Assembly: GCA_003116975.1 (NCBI GenBank)
Contig: BGKB01000121.1
Span: 1 to 64,000, forward strand
Length of the DNA: 64,000 nucleotides
Source of the DNA: Aurantiochytrium sp. KH105
Lineage: Eukaryota; Sar; Bigyra; Thraustochytrida; Thraustochytriidae
Reading direction: 5' to 3'
The notes beneath the pieces were generated by a model that ran no database searches, was not told where the DNA came from, and worked only from the letters and a program-made list of their open reading frames with translations. Positions 18,597 through 30,100 of the stretch are shown here, one piece after another. A program made the translations under genes and the position numbers. Each line of letters begins with the position of its first letter. Within the stretch, counting starts at the first letter, position 1.

Positions 18597-20231
18597 CTAG
18601 GACTGACCATCTGAGCTTGTTAGGACAGCTTCAAGCTGCTTTTCGAGTTCATCAACGTCGAAATCTTCTTCAAAAAGGTCATCATCATCATCACCACCAT
18701 CATCATCGCTGTCAACACCATCTTCGATCGAGGACTCTCTACGAAAGTCCTCTACGACACGATCGCGCGAGACGATAATCCTCTTCACCAAGTCTCGACC
18801 GGAGGGTTGCTCAAGTTTGATGAACTCGGCATCGAGTCTCTGCTTCACATCTTCAAGAGTGGTGTTCTTCGTATATTGCCTTGCAATGTTTCCCTTCACG
18901 TAAGCCCAAACCAGTTCCATGGGCTGCAGATCCGAGTAGTGAGGTGGCGTGAAGAGGACGCGATGCCCTGCCCTCTCTGCTGCCTCGATCACTTCCGGCA
19001 GCACCTTCTCCTTGATCCAGTTCTTCAGCAGAACTTTCAGCTGCGCAACTGTGCTCGTTGCATCGTGCGGTATTTGATATTGGTAGAGCGCTGCAATGAC
19101 CTCCTGTTTCTTTAGCTTCGCGACGTCGGGTGCAGTTGGCGGTAGCGACTTGTGGTAGCTCGCATTGTCCATGATGATCAGGGACGGCTCATGAAGGTTC
19201 GGCAGGAGCTGCGTCCGCCACCACGATGCAAAATTCGTCCCGTTGAAGTTCTTCTGGTTGTCTCCTTTGCTCGCGTCAGCTGCTTGCGAACAAAACGTCC
19301 AAACAGAGCCTGGCACGAGGCCAGCTTCACGATCTGGGTATTTTGGACTCGAATTCTGAATGGCAGCCAGAATACAATACCCACGTCCTTTGTCTTGAAC
19401 GCGCGTCGTTGTGTCTTCCGCGTCAACTGGATCAAATCGACTTTTGTCAATCCTGTTGTAGTGTTGATGCACGCATGACTCATCAAGATAGACCTCCCTT
19501 AACTGCAACTCAGGCGGAAGGGATCGATTCTGTAAGAGTCTGACGATGTAATCGTCGCGCAGAGCAATATGTTCGACCTTCAGCGAAACCTTTCCCGGAC
19601 GCTTGCCACGGCAGAAGCCCATCGCGACCAGATAGGACTGTGTGGCGCGAAGAGCAGCACTGTAGTCTTTGGCGTCTATCACACCGCCTTCGTCATGGAT
19701 AATCGAAAGCACCCCAGTCTCTACCAGGTAGTCTGTGATGTGTCTGGCTGACACAGCCTCATGGCGCAGCCGCCTTTCGCGTACGAAGTCACGAATCTTG
19801 AAGAATACCTGCTTCGTCGTTGGAACACGTCTCGGCTTCGCCTCTCGATTGCCGCGATTCGAGACTGGTTGCAGACTGCGATCGCCAGTCTCACTCGTTC
19901 GAGAGTCGGTCCAGCTCTTGATGAGAGGAGCGAGTGTAGACTTGGATATGCCCAGCATTGTGGCCACGTTTGCCATCGCGTTAATCGGCCACTTGCGGCC
20001 TGTCTTTTTCTGCGAAGCCAACTGATCTTTTTGATACGCGAAATAAGCGTGTAGAGCCATGAAGCGCTCTTGAGACGTGAGCACAGGTCGTCCACGAGCT
20101 TTTCTGATGGCCTCAAGTTCTCCTTCGCAGCCCTCGATGGTCGCCGTTACCCGCGTTTTGACGCTTTCATTTCGCGGACGCCCTTGCTCTTGAGACGCTG
20201 ACGTCCGGCGACGCTTCGGCGCCCCGCTCAT
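18597..20231 (-). CDS. DDE transposase, Tc1/mariner-IS630 type
   Basis: A 544-residue uninterrupted transposase that cuts and pastes its element through the paired inverted repeats. A helix-turn-helix DNA-binding region is likely at about 60-130 (INAMANVATMLGISKSTL). The catalytic triad is visible: Asp at about 250 in YLDESCVHQHY, Asp at about 353 in LIIMDNASYHK and Glu at about 438 in DLQPMELVWAYVKG. The last two are about 85 residues apart, much more than the D34D/E of classic mariner/Tc1, because of a helical insert (KKQEVIAALYQYQI, VAQLKVLLKNW). Similar inserts occur in DDE_3 transposases of oomycetes and other protists. The C-terminal tail is very acidic. All three catalytic residues and an open frame suggest it could still be active. 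Confidence 0.9.
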   Translation of the reverse strand: MSGAPKRRRTSASQEQGRPRNESVKTRVTATIEGCEGELEAIRKARGRPVLTSQERFMALHAYFAYQKDQLASQKKTGRKWPINAMANVATMLGISKSTLAPLIKSWTDSRTSETGDRSLQPVSNRGNREAKPRRVPTTKQVFFKIRDFVRERRLRHEAVSARHITDYLVETGVLSIIHDEGGVIDAKDYSAALRATQSYLVAMGFCRGKRPGKVSLKVEHIALRDDYIVRLLQNRSLPPELQLREVYLDESCVHQHYNRIDKSRFDPVDAEDTTTRVQDKGRGYCILAAIQNSSPKYPDREAGLVPGSVWTFCSQAADASKGDNQKNFNGTNFASWWRTQLLPNLHEPSLIIMDNASYHKSLPPTAPDVAKLKKQEVIAALYQYQIPHDATSTVAQLKVLLKNWIKEKVLPEVIEAAERAGHRVLFTPPHYSDLQPMELVWAYVKGNIARQYTKNTTLEDVKQRLDAEFIKLEQPSGRDLVKRIIVSRDRVVEDFRRESSIEDGVDSDDDGGDDDDDLFEEDFDVDELEKQLEAVLTSSDGQS

Positions 20232-20409
20232 CGTTTTAGCGCTCGCCCCCTCTTCACCGCAGCAAGTCCGCGTCGTATGCTCGCCGGCGTTGGTCGTTAG
20301 CCGAGCTCTTCGTCGCGATCTAGGCTGCGCGACATTTTCCAGTCAGTTCATCCAAAAATACCAAGATAGTGCCACTTCTCGCGTGTACAAAAGGAAAAAG
20401 CGGAAGTTG

Positions 20410-20429
20410 ATTACCGATTTATGGTCTCG
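20410..20429 (-). repeat. Right terminal inverted repeat of the transposon
   Basis: Exact reverse complement of 18451-18470. It lies 179 bp upstream of the transposase start codon. Confidence 0.9.
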
Positions 20430-20745
20430 CCGACTCCCAGTGCGGAATACAGGGGCGCCACGGAGCGGCCCGTCAACGGCCGCCTCTCGCCAAGCCGCAG
20501 AGCGCCATCGAGAAGGCGAGGCTAGGACCCGGCCGCGCTCGCGCACGCACGCTCGCTCGCAGGCAAGCAAGCAAGGACGCAAGCGCGCACGCAGACGCAG
20601 ACGCAGACGCAGGAGCACCTGGCCCGCGCGACGCGCGAGCTCGCACGAGCAGAGCCGCGGGAACGAGACTCTCCGTGGCGGTGACCGCCGCGCGACAGCG
20701 AGCGAGCGAGCCCAGCAACGCGCACGGGAGAGCAGGAAGGAGACC
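20430..20745 (+). promoter_or_regulatory. RUVBL1 upstream region
   Basis: 316 bp between the transposon end and the RUVBL1 start codon, GC-rich, with an acgcag hexanucleotide run at about 20589-20612 and short gcgagc repeats. The promoter is likely here, so the transposon has cut it off from whatever shared upstream DNA existed before insertion. Confidence 0.45.
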
Positions 20746-22309
<1,564 letters not shown>

Positions 22310-22363
22310 ACCTTGCATCTGCTGGCTCGATCGAAAGTCTCCCTTTTTTTTGTTTGTCTCTAC

Positions 22364-22388
22364 CTCTCTCTCTCTCTCTCTCTCTCTC
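22364..22388. repeat. (CT)n microsatellite in the RUVBL1-TAF7 convergent spacer
   Basis: A dinucleotide tract between two convergent stop codons (22309 and 22601). The 291-bp spacer otherwise shows nothing beyond 3' UTR-like AT-rich sequence. Confidence 0.85.
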
Positions 22389-22600
22389 TTTTCCTGACTC
22401 GCAATTTCAATGTCCCAGCGCAAGCTCTTCCTTCGGTACCTTTGTGGTTGCATGGAGAAACAAAAAAGGAAAAGAAAAGAGGTCGAGCAAGGCAAGGAAT
22501 TACCAAATATAGTTTTGACAAAGAGCCCTGGTCCAAGATATAAGCCAACTTTATTCTAATAAGAATGATTGATGGCATCGTGATGTCGCGTGCCTATACT

Positions 22601-24369
22601 TTACTTTGCAAGCGCATCGCGCGCGGCTTGCAGCTTGGCCTTTGCGCGCTCGAAGGCAGCTTGGGCTTTCTCTTGCTGCTCGCGGTAGCGCTTCTTGAGT
22701 AGCACGTTTTTCGATTTGCGAAGCTTGACGATTGCCGCATCGAGAGCCGCCTTGGCCTTGCGAGCCTCGTATTCGAGCTTGCGGATCTCCAGCATTGCAG
22801 GATCTTCGTCTGCGCCCCCTGGTGGTGGAGAAGGCATCGGGACTCCGGGAGTGCCTCCTGGTGTGCCGCCTGGAGTCATGCCCGGGGTTAGTCCCGGCGA
22901 TGCAGATGGCATGGGCTGTGGCGAAGGTGATGGCTGCGGAGGCGGCGATGGCGACGGTGTGGGTGCACTGGGAGTTGGTACATTGGGACTTGGACCCGGA
23001 CCGCCAGTGCTTGTCGACATTGACGTCGATGTTGAGGACGAAGACGGGAATCCCGACGGCGGTGATGGCGATGGCTGAGCAGATACCGGGGTCGCCCCGG
23101 CACCAATAGACGCGGCACTCTTCGGAGGAAGCGCCGCCTGGGCAAGAGGTGGAGCAGGTGGTGCTGGAGGCGGGGGCGGTCCTGGCGGCGTTGGTGCAGA
23201 GGCGCTGCTTGACGGCATGCTGGCGGGTCTGGGGGCTGTCGAAGGAGCAGCCGACGGTGGCGGCGGTGGTGGCGGTGGCGGCACGGAAGAAGACCCCGGT
23301 GCCGAAGCGCCCGTTTTGCTTGGTTTTGTCAAAGCTCCGGCAACGGTCGTTGGAGGCGCCTTTTTCTTGTTGTCTGCATCCTTTTTCACGGGCGCCCCTG
23401 GCCCGCTCTTGGCAAAGAAATCGTCCATTCCCACCATTTTAATGGCAGGTCGTTCCGAACGCGAAGCTGCAGCATTTGAGGAGCTGCTGCCCGAAGCGCC
23501 AGGCCCGGTGCCGTTGCTGCCTGCGCCAGCCGTGGACGTCGTTGCAGAGCCGCTTGCGGACGCCTGTTCTGCCGCAACAGCGCGCGAAGCGGCCTCTGGG
23601 CTGATGCCGATCTTGTTCAAGTGCTGCAAGTAGTTTTCGAACGCCAAGTCATACGCACGTCGCGAATCTGTGAGAAAGTTATCTGTGCCCTGTTTGATGA
23701 TGGTCCGGTCATCCCAATACTGCATAAAGGGTTCCATATCGACGAGCTCATCGTACTGCAGCACAGTCGTTTTGTCCTCGGAGAGTTTGTCCTGCGTAGC
23801 AAGGCTCACGTTAGCACCCGCTTGGGTCTTGGCGGGCAAGGACGCCTGTCGTGTCCTGCGCGCGATAATCGACTTACCACAATCTTGCGCAGCTGCTGGT
23901 CCATGCGGCCGACGAGGCGGGTCCGCTCGTCTTTTTCTTCGGGGAGGCCGTTCCTCACTGTGCGATCCATGCGACTAAAACGCTGCGAGCGAGCTTGCTT
24001 CATGGGCGGTGTGAGGCCGTCGTCCATCAAATGCGGCACCTCGGGCCTGGGCTTGGATCCCACTTTGATGTTTTGCACCTCGACCACTTGCGCGACGTCG
24101 GCGCTCTTGTAGTACACATACGAGTCTTTGGTCTTTTCCGTCTCGACCACCGTCGGCAGGTCGCGCAGCGTCGCGTAGTAGGCGTCGTCGCCGATCTTGA
24201 ACACGAGCTCGCGCGGCTTCTCGCTCGACTCGGCCTCGATCAGGATCTTTTCCCCCGCGCCATCAGGTCGGCTCACCACGTCTTGCACGCGGTCTGAGAG
24301 CTCTGGCGGCACGCGCAGCAGCACGTGCTCCTCCAGCCCGCCGACCGTCAGGTCCTGCACGCGGCTCAT
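22601..24369 (-). CDS. TAF7: TFIID subunit TAF7, two exons
   Basis: Exon 1 is 24369-23878 (164 codons) and exon 2 is 23791-22601 (396 codons), joined in phase 0 to 560 residues. The N-terminal half is a clear TAFII55 domain: EEHVLLRVPPELSDRV at about 11-26, FKIGDDAYYATLRDLPTVVE, and TKDSYVYYKSADVAQVVEV. A DGLTPPMKQARSQRF block then corresponds to the conserved HGLTPPM segment. TAF7 binds TAF1 and restrains its activity in the RNA polymerase II preinitiation complex. Exon 2 encodes a long Pro/Ser/Thr/Gly/Ala linker and a C-terminal coiled coil (about 490-560), as in other TAF7 proteins though with a much longer linker. A pyrimidine-AG acceptor-like site just before the ATG hints at a 5' UTR intron. 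Confidence 0.88.
23792..23877 (-). other. TAF7: TAF7 intron
   Basis: 86 bp, phase 0. Read on the minus strand, it opens with a perfect GTAAGT donor, carries a gctaac branch motif about 20 nt before the end and closes with acgcag. Without it exon 1 would run into an unrelated tail, and the second frame would begin at an ATG lying inside the intron. Confidence 0.9.
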
Positions 24370-24806
24370 CTTCTCTGCGTCCTGCCGCGCAAAGGGGAGT
24401 GAGTTGCTTGAGCAACGAGGTTTGGGGCATTTTTTTCCTTTTGAACACGCGGGGGCAACACGAGAATTCACAAGGGACAAAAAGCACAGGCTCACTTCTC
24501 CAACTTGGTGGAAATAACTTTTCCACGCGTCGTACCTGCCACTGAGTGTTCGTGCGTGGTAGGCCTCGTCTGCTTGACAAAATCGCATCGTTTTTTTTAA
24601 TCGAGGCCTTGGGTCCAGACCTTGATGTGTAAGTCCTAAAGAAGAAAAAAGTATACTTGTTGAAGAAAACGACGAAGAAAGAGAAGACGACGACAATGAC
24701 ATCAAAGACCTTGCAACGAGCTACTTTATACTTTGAAATCAAACATACGTTTTTCCTCTCTCACACACACTCTCTCTCTTTGGAGCTTTTCATAAAATAT
24801 TTTAAC
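24370..24806 (-). promoter_or_regulatory. TAF7 upstream region / ECD 3' flank
   Basis: 437 bp between TAF7 and the ECD homologue, relatively AT-rich. Read on minus, it contains a gtacga donor-like site at about 24537 and an acceptor-like cggcag at about 24381, compatible with a small intron in the TAF7 5' UTR. No other gene is seen. Confidence 0.4.
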
Positions 24807-26507
24807 TTATGGGGACGTGCGCGCAGCACGAAGGTCTTCCGTGAGACGAGACATGAGACTTGACGCAGGACCAGCGGCCATTCCTTCGCCCGTGGCCGAA
24901 TTCACAAGACTTTGTACAAGATTGAGATCGACGTCAAGAGGAGCGAGACCACCGCCGCCGCCACCACTGCTCTCAAACGTTGAGGTGAGATTTGCTTCGG
25001 CACTGAGCTCTTCCTCCAACAGCTCGTCGGCTGCTTCGTCCAAAAGACGATCCTCTTCACTGTCAGTAGCCTCGACGTCCTGATCATCATTGCCCTGACC
25101 ATCTTCCCCATGTAAAGTTTCCTCTTTCAAGTCTTGTCCTTGTAGAACTTGCAGCAGACTGTTCACGTCGAAGCTTACGCTCGAATTTGGCGATTGGCGT
25201 TGCGTGGAATCTCCGCCCTCATCGACTGGAACATCAATGCCCTCGAATCCTGACTCCGCCTCAAAGAGTGCACGCATCTCAGACGTGAGCGAGTCAAGGT
25301 TGCTTGCGTCTTGACCCCCTAGTACGCTCGCAACGCTCCCCGACACCTGCTGCAGGACAGTTTGTAATGCATCCGGCTCAACTTCGATCCACTGATCGTT
25401 ATCATCCGGAGGCGGCGGACCGGTCGGCTCCGCAAGAGATTCTGTGCTCACAGCAAGGCATGTCGTCAGCGCAAGCTGCAATGCTGCATCATAGTATACG
25501 GCGTTTTTATTTGCCGAAATCAATAGTTCAAGACCTGCAGCCAAAGTCAAGCCGAGCCGCAAGCCTTGTTGCAAACGATCAGGGCTCACCTTTGCAATCG
25601 TTGCAGCACACCATTCACGCTCGCTGTACCGCGCAGGATCAGCCATTTGATGCGACGAAAAGTGTTGCAGCTGAGCGTAACTTGTGCGCGATAGTGAGAT
25701 TTGCTGAAGACGCAGTGGGCCGCGAGGACCGAAGTGATCGAGCTTCCAGGCTGCTTGCGTCGCACGGGCCGCGGGATCAGCATGTCGCAAGGCATGAACC
25801 GCTTGCGGGATCGCTTGTGGGCACTCGATAGCGACACGAGCGAAAGCATCAGACATGGCCACCGCAAACTTATGCGAAGCCCACTGCGCCCGAGAGGCTG
25901 CTCCGAAGGGCCCTTGGGCCAGAATTGTCTCTACAGCAGCACTCGACCTCGTGCCACAGGGGTTTTGAAGGATAGCCTCGCGACAAAGAACGCTTGGTGC
26001 CCCAAACGAGACAATCGTTGGAGGCACGAGATGCAGGTTTCCTTGGAACATGAAGGTGCGACCTTGACTTGTTTCCGGCTCAAGCCAGTCGGGAAGAGCT
26101 TCTGCAGCCTCGATAAGTAAAGTGTCGCCGTCTTGATCGTGCATGCTCGTGAGGCACGCCCCTGGCAGTTTCCGGGTCATTTCGCGCAGCAAGTGCGCAA
26201 TGAACCAGACATCTTCCATCCCATCACATACCGTTGCCTTGCCTCGAAGCGTTGCCATGGGGATCGTTGCGTTTGGCTCATCGCGCAGAGACTCTTCGTC
26301 GATATCTAATGCAAAGGTATCGACCGTAAAGACGTGCTCAGCAAGCTCGGAGTCTATGGTCGCGAGGAGTTCGCGTCGCGCTCCCTCGACCGCCATTCTG
26401 CGCTTGTCCCGGTCGCCATGCCATAATTCCGTGACCTGCGGCCAGACCTTGGCCTCAACCACCACAAGCACCTCGTACGCCACAAAGTCGCAGGTTTCCG
26501 AGGACAT
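24807..26507 (-). CDS. ECD: Ecdysoneless/SGT1 family protein
   Basis: A 566-residue single-frame protein. The N-terminal signature of the ECD (hSGT1) family is plain: EDVWFIAHLLREMTRKLPG at about 95, then DQDGDTLLIEAAEALPDWLEP, and the FMFQGNLHLVPP segment. ECD proteins bind the PRPF8 U5 snRNP factor and the R2TP/RUVBL co-chaperone and are needed for splicing and cell-cycle progress. The C-terminal half is acidic with short DE-rich clusters and Gly stretches, as in other members, where it is CK2-phosphorylated. Human ECD is 644 residues. The known ECD link to RUVBL1 is notable because RUVBL1 lies 4 kb away, though on the other strand and not in an operon. Confidence 0.88.
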   Translation of the reverse strand: MSSETCDFVAYEVLVVVEAKVWPQVTELWHGDRDKRRMAVEGARRELLATIDSELAEHVFTVDTFALDIDEESLRDEPNATIPMATLRGKATVCDGMEDVWFIAHLLREMTRKLPGACLTSMHDQDGDTLLIEAAEALPDWLEPETSQGRTFMFQGNLHLVPPTIVSFGAPSVLCREAILQNPCGTRSSAAVETILAQGPFGAASRAQWASHKFAVAMSDAFARVAIECPQAIPQAVHALRHADPAARATQAAWKLDHFGPRGPLRLQQISLSRTSYAQLQHFSSHQMADPARYSEREWCAATIAKVSPDRLQQGLRLGLTLAAGLELLISANKNAVYYDAALQLALTTCLAVSTESLAEPTGPPPPDDNDQWIEVEPDALQTVLQQVSGSVASVLGGQDASNLDSLTSEMRALFEAESGFEGIDVPVDEGGDSTQRQSPNSSVSFDVNSLLQVLQGQDLKEETLHGEDGQGNDDQDVEATDSEEDRLLDEAADELLEEELSAEANLTSTFESSGGGGGGLAPLDVDLNLVQSLVNSATGEGMAAGPASSLMSRLTEDLRAARTSP

Positions 26508-27136
26508 CGCGGCCGCCCGTCGACGCGGCGCGCGGGCTTCGCCTTTTTCGCCAGCGGCTGATACTGCTTGAGCACTCGCTCACTCGCTCTCGGTCAGCCA
26601 CCTTCCATGCTAGAAAGCGCCGTCCATGAGCGAGCGCAAGAAGCTCGCTCGGATGCAGATCCGGTCACCTGTCGTGGTACACACCTTCAAGTTCGTTTTG
26701 CTTTTGGCCTCCAATAGCTGGCCTAAGAAGCTGGTGGTGTCACGGGACAAGTGACAGCGGCGGACGGATGATGGATAATGTATAACGACTGCCTGCGCTA
26801 GTAATTCACAGTCCGGAAGGCCGGGTAGTAGGCCTATGTCCAAAAATTGCGATCGATCACTGAAAGGACAAAAAAAGCGAAGGGAGGAGACTCGAAGGAA
26901 GGACAAACGACCGAATTTGCGACCGGCAAAGAATCATCCAATCAATCAATCGATCAATCAGTTAATCATCGGCAAGGTTGCTGGCTGGCTGGCTGGCTGG
27001 CTGATTGGCTCGGCTGGCTTGGCTAGCTGGCTGGCTGGCTGGCGCTGGCTGATTGGCTGGTCAAGCATAGATCGATTGCTGGTTACGCACACGAGCACGC
27101 GCACGCATGGAACGGCGCTTGCAGAGATAAGCGACC
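26508..27136. promoter_or_regulatory. Divergent promoter region with tetranucleotide repeats
   Basis: 629 bp between the ECD and discoidin-protein starts. It carries (aatc)n at about 26935-26962 followed by imperfect (ggct)n at 26981-27060, so the plus-strand gene has a microsatellite within 80 bp of its start codon. No gene seen. Confidence 0.5.
26931..27060. repeat. (AATC)n and (GGCT)n microsatellites
   Basis: Two adjoining tetranucleotide tracts, the second interrupted by single-base changes and attgg insertions. Such tracts are common in front of genes throughout this window. Confidence 0.85.
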
Positions 27137-30100
27137 ATGCTCGACGACGTCGAAGGAAACGTCGCGCTGGTCAGTGCCGTTCAAGCGACGAGGACGCGGG
27201 TTCTCTGTGAAGTGACCCCACGCATTCCTTGGCCGCGAACAGAACACGTGGATTTTGAGGAGCTTGTGCGACGACGACGAAAACGTGGCGACGCTTTCCG
27301 AGAGCCTGACGCTCTGCCTGGAAGGCCTGCCGATGTCCGCGCTCTCATCACACATACAGCAACTATTCGTTCAAAAATTCACGAGACGCTTTTGCACATT
27401 GCCGCGGCAACCACGCGATACGAAAATGTGCTTGACTCGCTTGGGGATGCAGAGATTGACCTTGTAGCGCTCTTTGAGGAGTACATTGCGCTGGTCATGT
27501 TGGTGGCCGAACGTCAAGATGCCGAGATCCAAGACCACGAGCCGGACCCACTTTTGCAAAATTTTGCCACAAGCTGGTCTGGCATCCTCAGCGTCGAACA
27601 AATTCCAGTGAACTCCCTCCGCACAGAAATCACGTGCGCATTCCTAGCAGCTGCGACTGTACAAGCTTTTTTTGCTCGATTCGGGGCAGACAGAATTCTC
27701 AACAAGATGAATGCAGAGTTTGTGGGGCAAGACGAGCTTGGCGAGGCCTTGCTCGAGGCCGCCAAGAGTCTTCGTAAAGCTGCAGGCATTGCCAACTGCG
27801 CCGCGACCTGGGCACTACGGCATAACATCGTCATTGTCGGCGGTATTGGGGCTTCGGTGCAAGACGCCTGCAGTGAGATGGCCGACGGTTTCCTCATATC
27901 TGCTCAAACGCTTTGCGCCGCGTCATTTGCGTGTTGCAAAGGCAAGCTTCGAGACTTCAAAATGGCGGCGCTCATGTGCGAGACTTCGACCCAAGCACTT
28001 CTTCGCTTGCGCCAGGCTCGCAAGCGTCAGCACGCACGGCGTCGATTTCCGCGTGATGCTGCCGCCGTCATGCTTGGTTTCTTTTACCTCTTCCAGGCCG
28101 AAGCCGCCGTCCTGGAGAATCGCAGAGGGCCATGGGCAATTTACACTTGGCTATGCGCTTTGTGTTTTCGCTATGCTACCGAAAAGCACAGTGCATGGCT
28201 TCACTTGCAGCCACTTGTCAAGTCCACAGCCCAAGTACAGGGAATGAAGCGAAGCCTTCCAGCGGACGCAGACTCATGGAAACATGCCTTGCACGCCCAA
28301 TGCCTCGGCGCCACGCCCGCTGACGCATCGACAGATGTCTTAATGCACAACGTGCCCATTGCGCAGACGGTAGGTCTACTCGTGGAAGCGATGCCGTTTC
28401 AGATTGATCTGAAAGCGGCGCAAGACGCTGTGACCACACAAATGCAGCACCTCCTGGGAACCATGGCGCAGAGCAACATTACGCAGGGAGAAAGGCAAAC
28501 TCGAAATCGCCCAAGCTCGCCTTTGCGACATGACCTCTCCGTAACACCATGGAAATATGGTATTGAGCGTCTTGGGCCGTGTCATCATCGCATGGCATTC
28601 GATTCCCCAACTCAAGTTGAAGAAACCTTGCATGCAGGGCGCGCTGCAGCTTTGTCTTCGCATACAAATGCACATGTAAATGAGACGTCGCCGCAGGTTT
28701 TGAGAAGCGAAGCGACAAGCCCAGCGAGTCCTTCGACCGGAAATCTCACCACCGGGGCGCGACATATCCAATTTATGCGGGGCAAAACGCGAGCAGCAAG
28801 GCGGCCCCAAAGCCCCCTGGTGAGCGATGATGAACGAGAGAGCACCTTTAGTGGAGATACAAGTGATGGCGAACACTCGGGCTATTTTGCAGAAGAAAAA
28901 TTGCCTGCAGCATCGTACATGCGCTACGATGCGTTCACTGGTGTTACGGAGCGCATATATCCTGGAGAGTCACGATGGCGTCCGCGCCAGACTCCAGAGA
29001 CTGAAGCCATGACGCGGGCACGAACGCATGCACCATGCGGTGTTTGTGAACGCGAATTTCCCGTGGGATCCCTTGCCCCGAGCGCGACCAAACGGGGTGT
29101 GACCAAGCTTCGATCCTTGTGGGGCGCTCTGCAAAAGGATGCAAAGGTGCGCGCTCTTGCACTTGTGCATACGACCGTCAAGGTATGTGTCTTTTGCGAG
29201 CAGTTCTTCACAGTGCCTTTTGAGCTCTTGCATGCGCCGCAAAAAGTGGAAAAAACCGTCTTGCGTCCCACAGAGACGCAGCAAGACCGTGACATTGAGA
29301 CAATGATCCTGGACTCGATCCAGACCATGACCGAAGAGTCCTTCAAGCAATTGAGCGAGCCGGAGCGCAAAGGTATTTTATCGGGTGGGGCGGCTTTGTC
29401 CAAGCTCGCAGAAGCCGAGGGTGCAGTGAATCTAGCGCTAAATCGCTTTGCAACACAAAGTAGCACACGGACGAGCAACGATCAAGCTTCTGCTTTGAAT
29501 GCCGTCGATGACAATCTCTTTGGGAACCCTGCGTGCACGGAAAAGGAGTCGCAGCCGTGGTGGCAGGTCGATTTACGCAATCTCGCGCATATTTACGCGG
29601 TCCGTACGTGGACCATGGAACAGCGCGTGCGCGCACGCATTGTCCATGTAATGATCGCACGGACCCCTTTTGCAAAGGAAATGACGCTGGCGCAAGCCAT
29701 TGAGCATTCGCAAGCGCATCACAAATTTAGCTACATGAGTCGTGTGCTCGAGTGGTGCCCACAGGCGGACGATGCAGGTGCAGGAGAAATCCGCGGTCGA
29801 TATGTGCGTATTCAGCTTGAGGCAGTCGACGAGCGGCTGGAGGTCGTTCAGTGCCAAGTACTGGGTCGCCCCGTTCTCAATCGCCTTGCACAAACGCGAC
29901 GCTCGTCCAAGATCCGCAAAAGCTCGCGGAGCGTGAATCGTAAAGCGTCTGCAAAGGCGAAGACGCTGGCGACGTCTCCGCGACAGCGCGCTGCGCTGCA
30001 AATGCGCACGTTTCGTTTTCGGGTTCACAAGCATAACCGCTTGAGTGATCCACAGTTTATACGTGTCTGTCCACTCATTGGAAAAGCACAAGACCCCTCA

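Larger units (their letters stand above)
18451..20429. mobile_element. Tc1/mariner-IS630 superfamily DNA transposon, apparently complete
   Basis: A 1979-bp unit bounded by perfect 20-bp terminal inverted repeats (18451-18470 and 20410-20429) and carrying one intact DDE transposase gene on the minus strand. Its GC content is clearly lower than the flanks. I see no TA or other target duplication directly outside the repeats, so the true ends could lie slightly further out, or the duplication has decayed. It lies between the KOW-repeat gene and RUVBL1, whose start is only 317 bp beyond the right end. Confidence 0.85.

Noticed and set aside
23792-23839. ATG at 23839 as start of a separate Pro-rich protein
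   Set aside because: It lies inside the TAF7 intron; splicing at GTAAGT..CAG keeps phase and gives a complete TAF7.
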